From Tritrichomonas musculus (taxonomy: Eukaryota > Parabasalia > Tritrichomonadida > Tritrichomonadidae), in assembly GCA_039105265.1 (NCBI GenBank), contig JAPFFF010000018.1, positions 2,108,001 through 2,172,000 on the forward strand: a DNA stretch of 64,000 nucleotides, given 5' to 3'. The notes under the pieces were generated by a model that was not told where the DNA came from, did no database searches, and was given only the letters and a program-made list of their open reading frames with translations. Each line of letters starts with the position of its first letter. Positions within the stretch are counted from its first letter, which is position 1. A program made the position numbers and the translations under genes. This document shows positions 30,237 through 41,500 of this stretch, in pieces.

Positions 30237-31850
30237 CTACTTACCTTCAAAATGGGGCGCCATACCTAATATATTATATGGAAGATAAAAACGATTTGAA
30301 TCTCTTATAAAAGAGGGAGGTAAATTTGAAGTAATATACATAATGGTATTGGCATGCTTCAATACTTCTTCATCTTCAGGAGTTATAATATAAATAACTT
30401 GCTTAGAAACATCGACAGCTCTAACAAAACCAAATCCGCAACATTTCATTACTCTTGGCTTCACAATTGAAAATAGTAATTCTTCTTCTTTTCCATAGGA
30501 AGATGTATCAATACAAAATGAAATAAGAGAACAATTTAAGACACGGGGAACTTGCGAAATACATCTTTTAATATTTGTATCACCCGGAAATGAATATCTA
30601 AATTGTTTTATTGGAAAAGGAATGGGAACCATTGATGATATTGGTTGATACAAGCAACAGGAAACTGAATTAACATCTTTCTTCAACATGAAATATCTTT
30701 CAAAACGAATATTTCTGAGATGTATTGGATCGAGATGCACTACTTCACGAATCGGCTTAATCTCAACATTAAACTGATTGTCATTAATTTTTCTAGGCGG
30801 TCTATCCTTATTTTTATAGAGACAAATTACTAAATCTGGCTTCATTGATTTGATTGTTTCGATTTGAAGTTGGAAACCTATATCTTCAATCCAACCATGA
30901 GAATTGATAACAACAAGCTCATTCTTATCCGATGAATTATTTTGGTTAAATTTCTTTCCGATTAAAAATGTCGAATATGAATAATTTGAAGATATACTGC
31001 TAATGTTGATAGAGGAAAGGGAGTATTTCTCATGAGCAAGACAAGAATGATGCTCTGACGATCCAAAGAGGAAAGGACAATCTTCAGTATAAGAAACTGT
31101 TGTTGGGAGAGAAATTTCTGGCTGCCCAGGATCGAAATCCACAAATGCCACTTTTCTATTAGAAATTTGATCATTATTGCTATCATCATCGTCGATATCA
31201 TTACTTTGGTCATCCAAAAAATGATAATACTTTGATTCAGCATTGTTATTGCTACTTTGATTTTCTTCCTGATTAGGATTTAGATTATCTTCTTGATCAT
31301 TATTTTGATTTTCCTCCTGAGCATTATTTTGACTTTTTTCTTTAATATTGTCAGCCTCTTCTTCTTTTAGGCAATCATCGTCTTGAAATTTCTCAGGACT
31401 TGCAGGAAATGATTTGAGCATATTGACTAAAAAATTTGAAAGAGTTGATTTTCCTATTCCTTTTCCACCATATAGATATATACGATATGACTTATTAGAA
31501 ATCAAAATATCATTTATTTTTTTGATTAACTTTTTTGGATATCTTGGTCCTTTGTTTCCATACGAATAATATACAAATGGAAGAATTTGTGTAAAGCCAT
31601 CAGGAGTAAAATTATAATAGAGTAATTCATTTAAATGAATTTCTTTCTCTTGAACTTCATCAAATTGGATACAAAATGGCTTGTCTGATTGAATTGGGAT
31701 GGCTAATTGGTGAAAAGGAACAAAAATTATATCAGAAAAACCTTTGCTAACAGTAGCACCAAAAATAGATACGGTACCATAGATTATTTTTATTTTAAGT
31801 ACACCATAAAATGAATGCGTTCCTTCTTGAAATACAATTCGCTTTAACAT
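30237..31850 (-). CDS. polynucleotide 5'-hydroxyl kinase, NOL9/Grc3 family
   Basis: 537 residues from the ATG at 31850 (MLKRIVFQEGTH); the upstream TTG extension is rejected. Order: beta-rich N-terminal domain (1-115), Walker A YGGKGIGKST near 130, an Asn/Gln/Glu-rich low-complexity insert (about 165-220), Walker B-like VAFVDFDPGQPEISLP (family signature DxDPGQPE), then VVINSHGWIEDIGFQL (compare NTxGWxxGLG), and a C-terminal substrate domain. Known role: Grc3/NOL9 phosphorylates the cut 5' end in ITS2 for 25S/28S and 5.8S rRNA maturation, with Las1. The low-complexity insert is an unusual lineage feature. Two AACTTTTTGA words lie 44 and 80 bases upstream of the ATG. Confidence 0.87.
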   Translation of the reverse strand: MLKRIVFQEGTHSFYGVLKIKIIYGTVSIFGATVSKGFSDIIFVPFHQLAIPIQSDKPFCIQFDEVQEKEIHLNELLYYNFTPDGFTQILPFVYYSYGNKGPRYPKKLIKKINDILISNKSYRIYLYGGKGIGKSTLSNFLVNMLKSFPASPEKFQDDDCLKEEEADNIKEKSQNNAQEENQNNDQEDNLNPNQEENQSSNNNAESKYYHFLDDQSNDIDDDDSNNDQISNRKVAFVDFDPGQPEISLPTTVSYTEDCPFLFGSSEHHSCLAHEKYSLSSINISSISSNYSYSTFLIGKKFNQNNSSDKNELVVINSHGWIEDIGFQLQIETIKSMKPDLVICLYKNKDRPPRKINDNQFNVEIKPIREVVHLDPIHLRNIRFERYFMLKKDVNSVSCCLYQPISSMVPIPFPIKQFRYSFPGDTNIKRCISQVPRVLNCSLISFCIDTSSYGKEEELLFSIVKPRVMKCCGFGFVRAVDVSKQVIYIITPEDEEVLKHANTIMYITSNLPPSFIRDSNRFYLPYNILGMAPHFEGK

Positions 31851-31893
31851 TATTCTAAAGAAAATTTTTGAAAATTTTGAAAATTGATTGAAT

Positions 31894-31939
31894 AACTTTT
31901 TGATTGTCAATATTTCCTTTTATCATGATAACTTTTTGA
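31894..31939. promoter_or_regulatory. paired AACTTTTTGA elements upstream of NOL9 gene
   Basis: Two exact copies, at 31894-31903 and 31930-31939, spaced 36 bases start to start. Confidence 0.45.
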
Positions 31940-32659
31940 TTGATTAATCAAGTCAAAAGACAAAATAAATAATACTATAAGTAACTTACAGTTGCCCAAT
32001 TTGAATTTCTTTTGATTATTTTACCATAATGGTATGAAGGCTATAAAAATTTTAAGTTCAATTTATTTATATATTATTTATTACTAGAAATTATATAAAG
32101 TAAAGATTATTTACAATATGCTGGATGTGCAAAATGCAAAATAAAAGAAAAAATTCATCATTATCATTAAAATGAAAATAAGAAAAAAGAGTCAATTATA
32201 TTTAATTATGATATTTTAATAATATTGAAATGAAATAACTATCTAAATATATATTTTTATCCAAAATGTATATTTTCAAATCAAGATAATGAAAATATTT
32301 GATATATAGAATTGAATTCACATAGAAAATACTTTTTTTTTTAAAAAAAATACGTATATTAATAAAATACTTTATAGACTAAACAGAATTCTAATTATTA
32401 ATTTATTTCTAAATAATATAAAATAATTAATGCATTTATATTTTGTTAAATGCTAAATTATTCAAAATAAATATGAATAAAATTCATTATTCAAATTTTA
32501 TAAATTAAAATAAAAATTTATTAGCTTGCAATGGATAATTTTTTAAATAATCATAAAAATAAAACTTTATTTTTATTTTATAATATGATATTATGAGTTA
32601 ATTAATTAAAATTTAATAATTTGGGATTTTTTATTAGTCACTTTTTAAGCAAGACGGTT

Positions 32660-32669
32660 ATGGTCGGCC
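32660..32669 (+). promoter_or_regulatory. ATGGTCGGCC element at the uL6 start
   Basis: A GC-rich 10-mer ending six bases before the ATG at 32676; its 3' part merges into CCTTTCTC, resembling the CCTTT start-site motif (M5-type) described for trichomonad genes. An identical 10-mer, inverted relative to its gene, lies upstream of TTC27. A short ATG-containing upstream frame would start inside it. Confidence 0.4.
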
Positions 32670-32675
32670 TTTCTC

Positions 32676-33242
32676 ATGCCTCGTCCAGTTCTTCACCAAG
32701 ACCATCTCAAAATCGAAGAAGATGTTCAAGTTAGTATCAAATCCGGTATTGTTACTGTCAAAGGCAAGCGCGGAGAATTAACACGTGATTTCAAGAATCT
32801 TCGTCTCGATTTCGAATGGGACGAAAAGGAAAAACAAGTTGTTGCACGCTGCTGGTTCGGAAACCGCAAACTCATTGCTCGCATTGGTACTCTTTTTGGC
32901 CATATCAAAAACATGGTTACAGGTGTTACACTTGGATATAGATATAAGATGAGATTTGTTACTGCCCACTTCCCAATCAAACATACAATCAGTGACAAGA
33001 ATGATGAATTCTCCTTCACTCACTTTATGGGACAACGTGAAAAGAAGAAGGTTACAGCTCCACCTGGCGTTAAGATCTCTGAATCAAAACAAAAGGAAGA
33101 AATCATAATTGAAGGAAACAATCTTGATGATGTTTCACTCACATGCGCCAAGATTCATCAACTTACAAAGATTCACAATAAAGATCTTCGTAAGTTCCTT
33201 GATGGTATTTATGTCTCAGAAGAAGGCCACATTGAAGAATAA
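32676..33242 (+). CDS. RPL9: 60S ribosomal protein L9 (uL6)
   Basis: 188 residues. Typical eukaryotic uL6: the N-terminal VQVSIKSGIVTVKGKRGELT beta-sheet, ARIGTLFGHIKNMVTGVTLGY (family signature), KMRFVTAHFPI, and the second repeat ending ISLTCA-type (DVSLTCAKIHQLTKIHNKDL), KFLDGIYVSEEG. Length and order match RPL9 (about 190). It binds 25S/28S rRNA near the sarcin-ricin loop. Codon use is noticeably less AT-biased (AAG, CTC, GGC) than in neighbouring genes, as expected for a highly expressed gene. The stop is in TAAATAAA. Confidence 0.96.
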   Translation: MPRPVLHQDHLKIEEDVQVSIKSGIVTVKGKRGELTRDFKNLRLDFEWDEKEKQVVARCWFGNRKLIARIGTLFGHIKNMVTGVTLGYRYKMRFVTAHFPIKHTISDKNDEFSFTHFMGQREKKKVTAPPGVKISESKQKEEIIIEGNNLDDVSLTCAKIHQLTKIHNKDLRKFLDGIYVSEEGHIEE

Positions 33243-33557
33243 ATAAATTAATTGAAGCTTTATTTGAATTTCACACCATTTATTTTTTATTTTTCCAAAA
33301 TTTCAAGAATATTAATTTTTTTTAAAATATCCCAAATAAAAATTTGTTCATGCTAATTTCATTCTTGCTAAGCTTATTGTAGAATAAAATAAGAATGTTT
33401 TGCTCTATCTCTTTTACAATATACACAAAAAAAAGTTTTTATAAAACTTTTTCGCTTGAAAAATGGTCGATAAAAATCTTAGATAAAATAGCTGTTACTT
33501 TTTAAATGATATATAAAATATAAATACATATTAAAAAAACAATGGATTTTTTAATTC
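33243..33557. other. convergent intergenic region
   Basis: 3' regions of uL6 and the aminopeptidase; a variant ACTTTTTCG word near 33446 and AATGGTCGA near 33462 occur here but no gene does. Confidence 0.4.
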
Positions 33558-34805
33558 TTACACATTTGCCAATGTGAAAGTTCTTAACTCTTCAAAATTA
33601 TTTAAAATATACTTCAACAGGTTGATTAAAGAGTCAACATCATCAACATTCATCATTTCTCGACAACTATGCATTGCATAACATCCCACACCAGTATCAA
33701 GCGTAGTAACACCCTCAAGATATTCAATTTTTGGTCCGATGGTACCACCTCCACTTGGACCATTTTTTGGTCCTAATATTTGATGTTTAACATTTCCTCT
33801 GATGGCTGCTTCTCTCATTAAGGCGTCGCCTCCATCATCAAATGCAATATTTGATTTATATGATGTTTTGATAATGACGCCACCACCTGGCTTCATTTGG
33901 TGAAGCGGTTCACCAATATTTTCATAGTTTGGATGTTGAATATGACCTGCATCACATGACAATAAAAGACTTCGAGCTTTAAGAGATAAAATATCTGTTT
34001 TCGTTGAAAGAAGTTGCCAAACTGTTCCAAGTTCATCAGAAAGTGCTCCTGTTCGCGTTTTACTACCAATTTCCTCTGAATCGAAAATCGCCAAAATATT
34101 AATGTTATCTTTAGCATTACTATCAAGAAATGCCCGGAGGCAACTATATGCTGAACTTAAATCATCAAGTCTTGGAGAAGTAATCATATTTCCTATGAGA
34201 GTGGCTGGACGAGCGTCAACAAGCGAAATATCATGAGAAACAATTGAATCAACCGGATAATTAATTTTTTCTGAAATGTATTTAAGAAGATCGGCTCCAG
34301 CGAGACCCAATATTGGGTTCATTCCATTTTCGCGATCTGCTGTAAATTGCAAACCTTTTGTAAAATCGTAAGGAACTGGTATCGTACCAATTGCTTTTTC
34401 TGATCTAAATGTGACTCTTTTAAGTTTCCCGTTATCTTTGACAATGACTGCTCCTGCAGCTTGAAGATCACGACCGTACCATGTATTAGCAAGACCACCT
34501 GCATAATTAACTGTTCGTGCAGTACTAACATTACCACTCTGATTCATAAATTTTGGTTTTAATTTTAATTGGGGAGAGTCATTATGTGCTGCGACAACTA
34601 CAGCTGATTTAAATCCACCAATATCTACAGCAATGACTGATCGCCCATCACGAACAAAAAAGAAACGATTTGGAATTTCGGAGGGGAAATTAGATTCAGA
34701 AAGTTCTTTATATCCACGTTCGATAAGAAGGGGGCGAGCATATTCAACATATTGATATGGAGTCGTTGATTTCGTCATAAAATCAGCAAAAGCTTCAGCA
34801 CTCAT
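33558..34805 (-). CDS. aspartyl aminopeptidase-like M18 metallopeptidase
   Basis: 415 residues, ATG at 34805. M18 landmarks in order: FADFMTKSTTPYQYVEYA, VVAAHNDSPQLKLKP (metal His and the DSPxLKLKP signature), SPRLDDLSSAY (bridging Asp), FDSEEIGSKTRTGA (catalytic and metal Glu), SCDAGHIQHPNY (Asp/His, compare DMxHAxHPNY), GPSGGGTIGP, and the C-terminal DTGVGCYAMHSCREM (metal His). The family works as a cytosolic dodecameric exopeptidase removing acidic N-terminal residues. Slightly shorter than animal DNPEP (about 475), closer to bacterial and protist M18 forms. All zinc ligands are present, so it should be active. Confidence 0.95.
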   Translation of the reverse strand: MSAEAFADFMTKSTTPYQYVEYARPLLIERGYKELSESNFPSEIPNRFFFVRDGRSVIAVDIGGFKSAVVVAAHNDSPQLKLKPKFMNQSGNVSTARTVNYAGGLANTWYGRDLQAAGAVIVKDNGKLKRVTFRSEKAIGTIPVPYDFTKGLQFTADRENGMNPILGLAGADLLKYISEKINYPVDSIVSHDISLVDARPATLIGNMITSPRLDDLSSAYSCLRAFLDSNAKDNINILAIFDSEEIGSKTRTGALSDELGTVWQLLSTKTDILSLKARSLLLSCDAGHIQHPNYENIGEPLHQMKPGGGVIIKTSYKSNIAFDDGGDALMREAAIRGNVKHQILGPKNGPSGGGTIGPKIEYLEGVTTLDTGVGCYAMHSCREMMNVDDVDSLINLLKYILNNFEELRTFTLANV

Positions 34806-35004
34806 TTTCCTTTCTTATGTCACTTTTTTTTAAATTGTACTTAAAAAACTAATTTTACACTCTTATTTTATTAATAAATCAATATATTTATAATTAAATT
34901 ATAAAATTACTATTTATTAATACATGATTTTCTTGTAATGACCTAAAAGAGATAGATTTAATATTTATGAAAATAATAAGAGTTGATAAACATATACGAT
35001 ATAA

Positions 35005-36630
35005 TCATTTATTCAATGAATTTCGCATATTAATTATAAAAGTTTCTAAAGAATTTGCATTATGGGCAATATTTGAATCAGTACTATTTGACAAATTAGA
35101 AATTATTGAAAATCCATCATTTTCATCAAACATTTGCCATACAAAAGATAATTGAGGATTTTTTGTTCCTATATCAAGAAAGGCTAAAAGAGGTGGAATT
35201 ACTAAATTAATAAATTTTTCACTATCAATAGATGCTAGTTCGAGAAAATAATGTATAAAGCCAGACTTAATACATAATATATGCTGATCCATATTTCCTT
35301 TCATTACTACTAAAGCCATAATTGAGACAGCTTCATATTTTACACACAGTTTAGAAACATGGCTTATTTTATCAATTGCTATTGGAACAATATTTAATGA
35401 TAAAAATAAGCTAAAATGGTTAAAATTATTTGCCATCATATTTTTAATGATTAATAACGTAGCTCTTGATAGAGCATCACTTTTTCCTTTTGCAAATTTT
35501 AACAGCATTTTGAAATGAACTTCTTTATTGAAAATTTGCAATGGTGTGGAGTAATAAGTAAAATGAAAATTTAATATTGAAATTGCAATCACTTTTAATT
35601 TACAAAACGGAACAGATTTATTATCCATTATGAAACTCAGACATATATTTTGTATTTTACTAATAACATTCTGATAAGTTTTTTCATCAAAAATCATTGA
35701 TCTTAAAATTTGCAATAAATCATTCCAAAAAACATCAAAATGCTGATTTTGCAAAAACTGAGTTAAAAAATCTATAATTTGGGACATTTGCTTTAAAATC
35801 AACGAAATTTGAGTTAAAATAATTTGGAAATATAAGGGATCAAATTGCGATTCTGAAAGTGTTTTATTAAGTAATTGATACTGCTCTTTTTGATAGTTTG
35901 ACAATTTACTCATAATTTGAATTGGTATAGTTCGAGTTTGCTTTGAAAAACGCTCATTTTTAATAATATTGTTAAATAAATTTAAAGAATCTAGTCTTAA
36001 AATTTGAGTTCGCACAGATTCAAAATTCGATAAGCTTTCTTCATAGAATTTTAAAATATCAACAATAAAGTATTCATTTGAAAAATTCAAAAAAGCAGAA
36101 TGATTAATATTTTCGAAAAGAGAGCATTTTATAAAATGCTCAAAAAGTTTCTGTTTTGGCGATTTTCCAAGTTCAGTTATAAATCGAATAAATTCTTTTT
36201 GAAGTTCAATCGGGCTATCTACCATTAAACTAACAGATATTTGAGGAATTCTATATTTAAAAAATTCTTTAAATTCATTTAAAACTAGAGTTTGAGCTAA
36301 ACATCTTAAATTCACTAATGCTTGTAAAGTATTTTGATAATCTTTTAATGAACAGAAATTACAAAAATCATAAAAACATCTAACAACATCATCTTGCTCA
36401 CCTTTCAAATTATAATCGTCAACATAAATTAATATCGGATTATCTTTATAAGTTTCTTCAACTGCTTTCAATGAATTGATATATGAAACGATTCCTTTTA
36501 AATCTTTTTTTGATTCTTTCTTTTCTTTTGAAAGGATTGATAAATCATTTTCATTCATATATTTTGAATTATAGGTAATCGTTTGACTGAAATAAAATGA
36601 ATTGATTTTAATCGTAAATTTTGATATCAT
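35005..36630 (-). CDS. helical (ARM/HEAT-like) repeat protein, function unknown
   Basis: 541 residues from ATG 36630; the internal ATG at 36558 (MNENDLSILSKEKKESKK) is an equally good start and would leave 106 rather than 34 bases to the divergent neighbour. The protein is almost wholly alpha-helical with repeated Leu/Ile-rich 40-residue units (LQALVNLRCLAQTLVLNEF, then SRATLLIIKNMMAN), suggesting an armadillo-type solenoid. No catalytic motif, membrane segment or named family recognised. Confidence 0.75.
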   Translation of the reverse strand: MISKFTIKINSFYFSQTITYNSKYMNENDLSILSKEKKESKKDLKGIVSYINSLKAVEETYKDNPILIYVDDYNLKGEQDDVVRCFYDFCNFCSLKDYQNTLQALVNLRCLAQTLVLNEFKEFFKYRIPQISVSLMVDSPIELQKEFIRFITELGKSPKQKLFEHFIKCSLFENINHSAFLNFSNEYFIVDILKFYEESLSNFESVRTQILRLDSLNLFNNIIKNERFSKQTRTIPIQIMSKLSNYQKEQYQLLNKTLSESQFDPLYFQIILTQISLILKQMSQIIDFLTQFLQNQHFDVFWNDLLQILRSMIFDEKTYQNVISKIQNICLSFIMDNKSVPFCKLKVIAISILNFHFTYYSTPLQIFNKEVHFKMLLKFAKGKSDALSRATLLIIKNMMANNFNHFSLFLSLNIVPIAIDKISHVSKLCVKYEAVSIMALVVMKGNMDQHILCIKSGFIHYFLELASIDSEKFINLVIPPLLAFLDIGTKNPQLSFVWQMFDENDGFSIISNLSNSTDSNIAHNANSLETFIINMRNSLNK

Positions 36631-36664
36631 ACGTTAAGAATTTTTAAATATTATAAATCTTCCA

Positions 36665-38146
36665 ATGGAAAATCCAGCTGAAGTTCAAGAATTACGAAAT
36701 AAGCTTCGCATGATGAAATTGCCTCAAGATGACATTATAAATACAGTTCGACGTCAACAACGAGCAATTCATAAACAAAAAATGGCGAATGATACAATCC
36801 GTAATGAAATATCAGAATACGATACTCAAATTAGAAATCTTGACAAGGATATAGAAAAATATAAAAATAATGAAGAATTACAAAAACTTCATTTGCAATA
36901 TAAGAATTTATTAAATAAAAATAGTATAATTTCTGCTGATTTAGCTGCAGAAGAATCGAAAAGAAAGAAACTAGAAGAGGAGGTTTCCAAAGCAAATTCA
37001 AAAGCTGGTGGATTATTCAAACAAGCACACGAAAATGAACAATTACAATCCCGACTTCGAACAATGGAAAATAGACTTGACAAATCACTCGTAAGATACA
37101 ACAAAAGTTTAATTAAGTTGAGCAATTTACGCTTTGAAATAGATGAATTAAGGAAAAATCGTAATACTTTCAGACAAGTTATATCCCGTGCCGATGAAGA
37201 CAGCCGTGCAAAAGATCAAGAATTGACATCTTTGATTGCGGCATCAAATGATTCATATTCTGAGAGAGATAGAATGAAAATGGAGCTTGTTCGTATTAAA
37301 CAAGCCGAAAAGGAAGACATTGATCTTTTTAATTCAGAACTCGCGCGCTTAAATCAGACTATTGAAGGACAGAAACTAACCCAAAATAGGCCACCTCAGC
37401 AATCGGTTGTTCCATCTATAAATAGTCAAATTGGCTCAAATAGTGATCAACAGGAAGAAATTACGCAACTTACAGAACAATACCAGACGGTGATCAATCG
37501 AACTTTGGAATTAATTGGTGTTCAAAGTATTGATGAACTCATTGCGAAAGCAGACGAACTTGAACGTGAAAACTTTTCTCTTTATAATTATGTTGTTGAG
37601 CAAGGAGCAAGGAGAACTAAGTTACAAGATGAAATTGAGGGGCTCGAAATTCAGCATAAGAGTTTACTTGCCCAAGTTCAAGAAAAGGACGGAAGCCAAT
37701 CAGAAAAATTTCAAGAATTAACAAAAGTTATACAATCTGTTAATTCAGATCTCGATGAAAATATAAAAAAGAAGGAGCAAAATGAAGCAGAATTTGTTTC
37801 AATTTACGATTCTATTGAAAACCTTTTCAATGCATTAGATTGCAATTGGGGAAATTCACCAGATGAAGGCAACCATGTTACCTCCTCAAATGCTATGTAT
37901 TGTTTATCCGAAATAGAAATAGCCGCTTCAAATTTAATGGCTCAAGTTTGTGAGAGATGCCAAATGTTATTTAACATGAGAGCTCAAGATCCAAAGACAC
38001 TTATTGTTGACGATAAGTCAGAATCATCAGTACAAAAATCTGAGAATCATCCAAAGCCTTCAGACAAAGATATTTTGAAAGAGAAATGTATCGATTCAAA
38101 TAAACCACTTACAATTGAAGAGATGAAGGCAATATTATCATTTTAA
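36665..38146 (+). CDS. outer dynein arm docking complex coiled-coil protein (ODA1/ODAD1-like)
   Basis: 493 residues, coiled coil almost throughout. The region near 140-190 reads MENRLDKSLVRYNKSLIKL, then RFEIDELRKNRNTF, then ASNDSYSERDRMKMEL, matching the ODA1/CCDC114/CCDC63 block (LENRLDKxLVKFN, then LRxxIDxLRxERxxF, then SNxAYExRD). A second conserved block is IGVQSIDELIAKADELEREN followed by FSLYNYVVE. Known role of the family: anchors outer dynein arms to the A-tubule of axonemal doublets. The sequence ends in a Lys/Ser-rich tail. Flagellated trichomonads have outer arms, so this fits. The ATG lies only 34 bases from the start of the opposite-strand gene. Confidence 0.82.
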   Translation: MENPAEVQELRNKLRMMKLPQDDIINTVRRQQRAIHKQKMANDTIRNEISEYDTQIRNLDKDIEKYKNNEELQKLHLQYKNLLNKNSIISADLAAEESKRKKLEEEVSKANSKAGGLFKQAHENEQLQSRLRTMENRLDKSLVRYNKSLIKLSNLRFEIDELRKNRNTFRQVISRADEDSRAKDQELTSLIAASNDSYSERDRMKMELVRIKQAEKEDIDLFNSELARLNQTIEGQKLTQNRPPQQSVVPSINSQIGSNSDQQEEITQLTEQYQTVINRTLELIGVQSIDELIAKADELERENFSLYNYVVEQGARRTKLQDEIEGLEIQHKSLLAQVQEKDGSQSEKFQELTKVIQSVNSDLDENIKKKEQNEAEFVSIYDSIENLFNALDCNWGNSPDEGNHVTSSNAMYCLSEIEIAASNLMAQVCERCQMLFNMRAQDPKTLIVDDKSESSVQKSENHPKPSDKDILKEKCIDSNKPLTIEEMKAILSF

Positions 38147-38574
38147 TTGATAAAAAATTTATGTTTAAGATCAAAATGCAACAAATTATCATTGTTATCG
38201 ATATCTTATCAAAATATCATAATTCTTTCATTATTATTGCTTTTTTCACATCACCTATTAAGTATTTTGTTAATTTATAAAAAATGTAACTTTTTTTACG
38301 ACTTTTCTAAACCATTTATTTAATAATTTTTTTTTGCAAACCAGGATAAAGACATTTGACAAAATAATTGAATCAGAAAAGTAACAAGGATTACAATCAA
38401 ATCCTTATTATATGGATAAGTAACAAGGATTATTATATAAAGGATATAAGAAAATACGAAACTTTTCTCAATCAATACAATTAATTCGTTATAAGATTTA
38501 TCAATTTTGAGAAACTTCTTCAATTTAAATCAATTTTTTGAATAATGTAAATTTCTATCGTTCATTAACGTCCA
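38147..38574. other. intergenic region with 15-nt direct repeat
   Basis: AAGTAACAAGGATTA occurs at 38379-38393 and 38418-38432, with an inverted AATCCTT between. A 67-codon minus-strand frame over the same DNA is hydrophobic and not called. Confidence 0.45.
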
Positions 38575-41500
38575 ATGACTTCTTCTTCGACTCTTCGATA
38601 TCAGTCATCGACTCATGAATCAATCGAAGGGACGAAAGATCAACTTTATCTTCAGAATGCAGAATTAAATCAGAAAAATCAGCATTTATTAGAACAAATC
38701 CAAACATTACAACACCAATTTGAAGTCGCATGCGCCGCAACGTCAGAATTACAAGAAATATCAAATTGTAAGACAAATCTTGAAAAAGAAGTAAATGTTT
38801 TAAAAGGTCAAAACGATGATCTATCTCAAAGGATTGAAATTCTTGTTCAAGCGAATTCGGAACTTACTCAAAAATTAAAGCAAATGGAGACATGTACAAA
38901 ACGCGTTCAGTTTTCAGAAATTTCGAATTTACAGAAAAAATTAGAAGAAGAGAGGATAGATTCAAATCACAAAATATCTGAACTTCAAGACAATATTCAA
39001 AACTTGAATGACTCAAATGAAAAATTAAAGCTCGCCAACACAAAATTAAACTTATCTCTTACTAAAATATATGAAGCTTCTTCCCAGAAATTTTCTACGC
39101 AGATATCTGATCCAGAAACGGTTGTTGCCCTCTTATTGACGAATTATGAAAAAGAAAAGGAAGAAACCACAAATCGTCCAATTGATAGAATCAGTTCAAT
39201 GACTCAAACTTGCTCAAATGAAAAAGATAAAAAAAAAGATTTCAATAATAAACAGAATATCATGAAATCAAAAATAAAAAAGATGAAAAATTTAGTTGAT
39301 ACGTTACGGATTGAAAAAGAATCGACCATCAAAGAAATTACAAAGAAATATGAGAATCAGATATCTGATTTAAATGCCTTAATTGATCAACTCAAAAGCG
39401 AAATCGAAAAGAGAAACGAAAGAATTGAATATATTTCCCAAGAAAAGAAAAATTTATTGCAAGAAAATGGAAAATTAACGGCTCAAGTTGAATTTTCAAC
39501 TAATCAGAATTTATTTCAACAGCAAATAAGTAAAGTTAAACAAGTAAGCGTTAGCAATAATAATTCACTTGTTAGCGATAGCGAACCAAATATCGAGGTT
39601 AATCAGTTACGAACAGCGAATGAAAAATTGAAAAAACAACTTTCAACATCGATTTCAAAAATAAAATTACTGGAAGACGACAGAAGCAGGCTTAAATTTC
39701 AGATGAAGACACAAAAACAATCAATTTTAGATATGAGTACAGATATAGAACGATTAAACAACGAAAGACAAGAAATGAGTCAAAATATTATTGAACTTGA
39801 GAAAAAGTTATCTATAACTATTCAAAAACATAGATCAGCAGCAATTGCAGCTCAACAACAAAGTGAATATTTAGGTCAAAAAACAATTGATTTTGAAAAG
39901 ATTAAAATTGCATTAACAAAAGATCAAAATCAATTTTCTCAGCAACTTGATGAAATTCAAAATCTTCAAGAAGAGAGGAAAAAAATTGTTTCGCTTCTTC
40001 ATCGGGTTAGCTTGCTTCTCAATCAATATGATAGATATGAACATGAAAAAAATCAAAAAGAAGAACTACAGAAAAAGTTTAAATTGAGTACAAATTCAAA
40101 TTTCAGTAACAATTCAAATTATAATTCATATGATAATTTAAATGACATTACAATTCCGGTTGCAGCTTTTACCTGCACTGAGTTTCCTGAAGATTTAGCT
40201 GATCTCGTTAATTCTTTAGCGTCAAAAAATAATCTTCGAACAATTGCGAAAATTAAACAAATTTTACTTGTAATCGCTCAATATTACAACGAACAGATAA
40301 TAGAAATCAGAAATTCAATGAAAGATGAAAGAGAAAGATATCTCAAGACCAACGATAATTTCAAAAACCTTACAGATTTCCTAATTAATCTTTTTCCACA
40401 ACTTGACCTTGACTTTGAAAACGGGTTTAAAAAGACTTTAACAACATACATTGAAGATCTTCAAAAGATTAAAAACGATTATTCTAAACTTAAAACCAGT
40501 TTTCAAGAATTTGAACAAATTCATTATTTAAATCAATCAATGCCTCCACAATATTCTCAAAAAGTAACGCTTTATAATTATAAAAATAACAATAATAATA
40601 ATGACAACAGTGAAGAAACAGTTCATGAAAATAATAATAACAACGTTTTGGATGAAAATGAAAGAAAAGCTAAAGTTGATCTTCTTCGCATTCTTGATTG
40701 TGATACAATTAATGAGGCTCGTAAAAAAGTTGTTGAAATACAAAAAAAACTTGGAAAATATGTTATCAAATTTAAAAAAGAAAAATTAAAAAGAAAACAA
40801 ATATCAAAAGAAGCAATGCAACATGAGAATAATTTACGAGAACAACTAGAATCAGCAAAGATGACTTTGAGCGAATTTGAACAAAGCGCATCATCACTTG
40901 AAATTCAAAAAGAAGGTGAAAGAGCTGCATTAACCACTCATATTGAAAAAATTAACAGCGAAAATGAAAAATTAAAAGATGAAGTGTCCCGTTTAGAAGC
41001 ACTCAAAACTCAGTTTCAATCAGATATGACTGAAAAATATCGTAGATTGCAAAATATTGAGTCACAACTTATAAATAAAAGCAAAGATTTGAAAAATGCA
41101 TGCCGTGCTGTTGAATTATTACAGCAACAAGTAAGAAAAAAAGATTTAGAAGTAAATGAGTTGAGATCGAAGATCAAATTAACAATGAAGCAAAATTCCG
41201 AAAAAGTTAAAAATGAACGAGAAATGATGCAATCAAGATTTGATCAAATTGTTGAACCGTTAAAACTGAAAAATAATGAATTCCAAAATGCGGTAAATGA
41301 TCTAAACGATACAATTGCTAATCTTGAAACAGACAATATGAAATTAAGAAAAGAAATAGCAGAAAAAACTATAGAAAACGAAAAACTCGCAATGCTAGCA
41401 GATTCTGCCAAAAAAGAAGCTGATCACGAAAAACAACTAATTGAATCTAAATCAAAAGCAGCAATTTCATCTCTAGAAGTCGAGTGTAGAACTAAAGTCG

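Larger units (their letters stand above)
31851..32675. other. divergent intergenic region, NOL9 and uL6 promoters
   Basis: AACTTTTTGA at 31894-31903 and 31930-31939 near NOL9. ACTTTTTAAG at about 32639 and ATGGTCGGCC at 32660-32669 lie just before the uL6 ATG. The 600 bases in between are extremely AT-rich and hold no gene. Confidence 0.5.
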
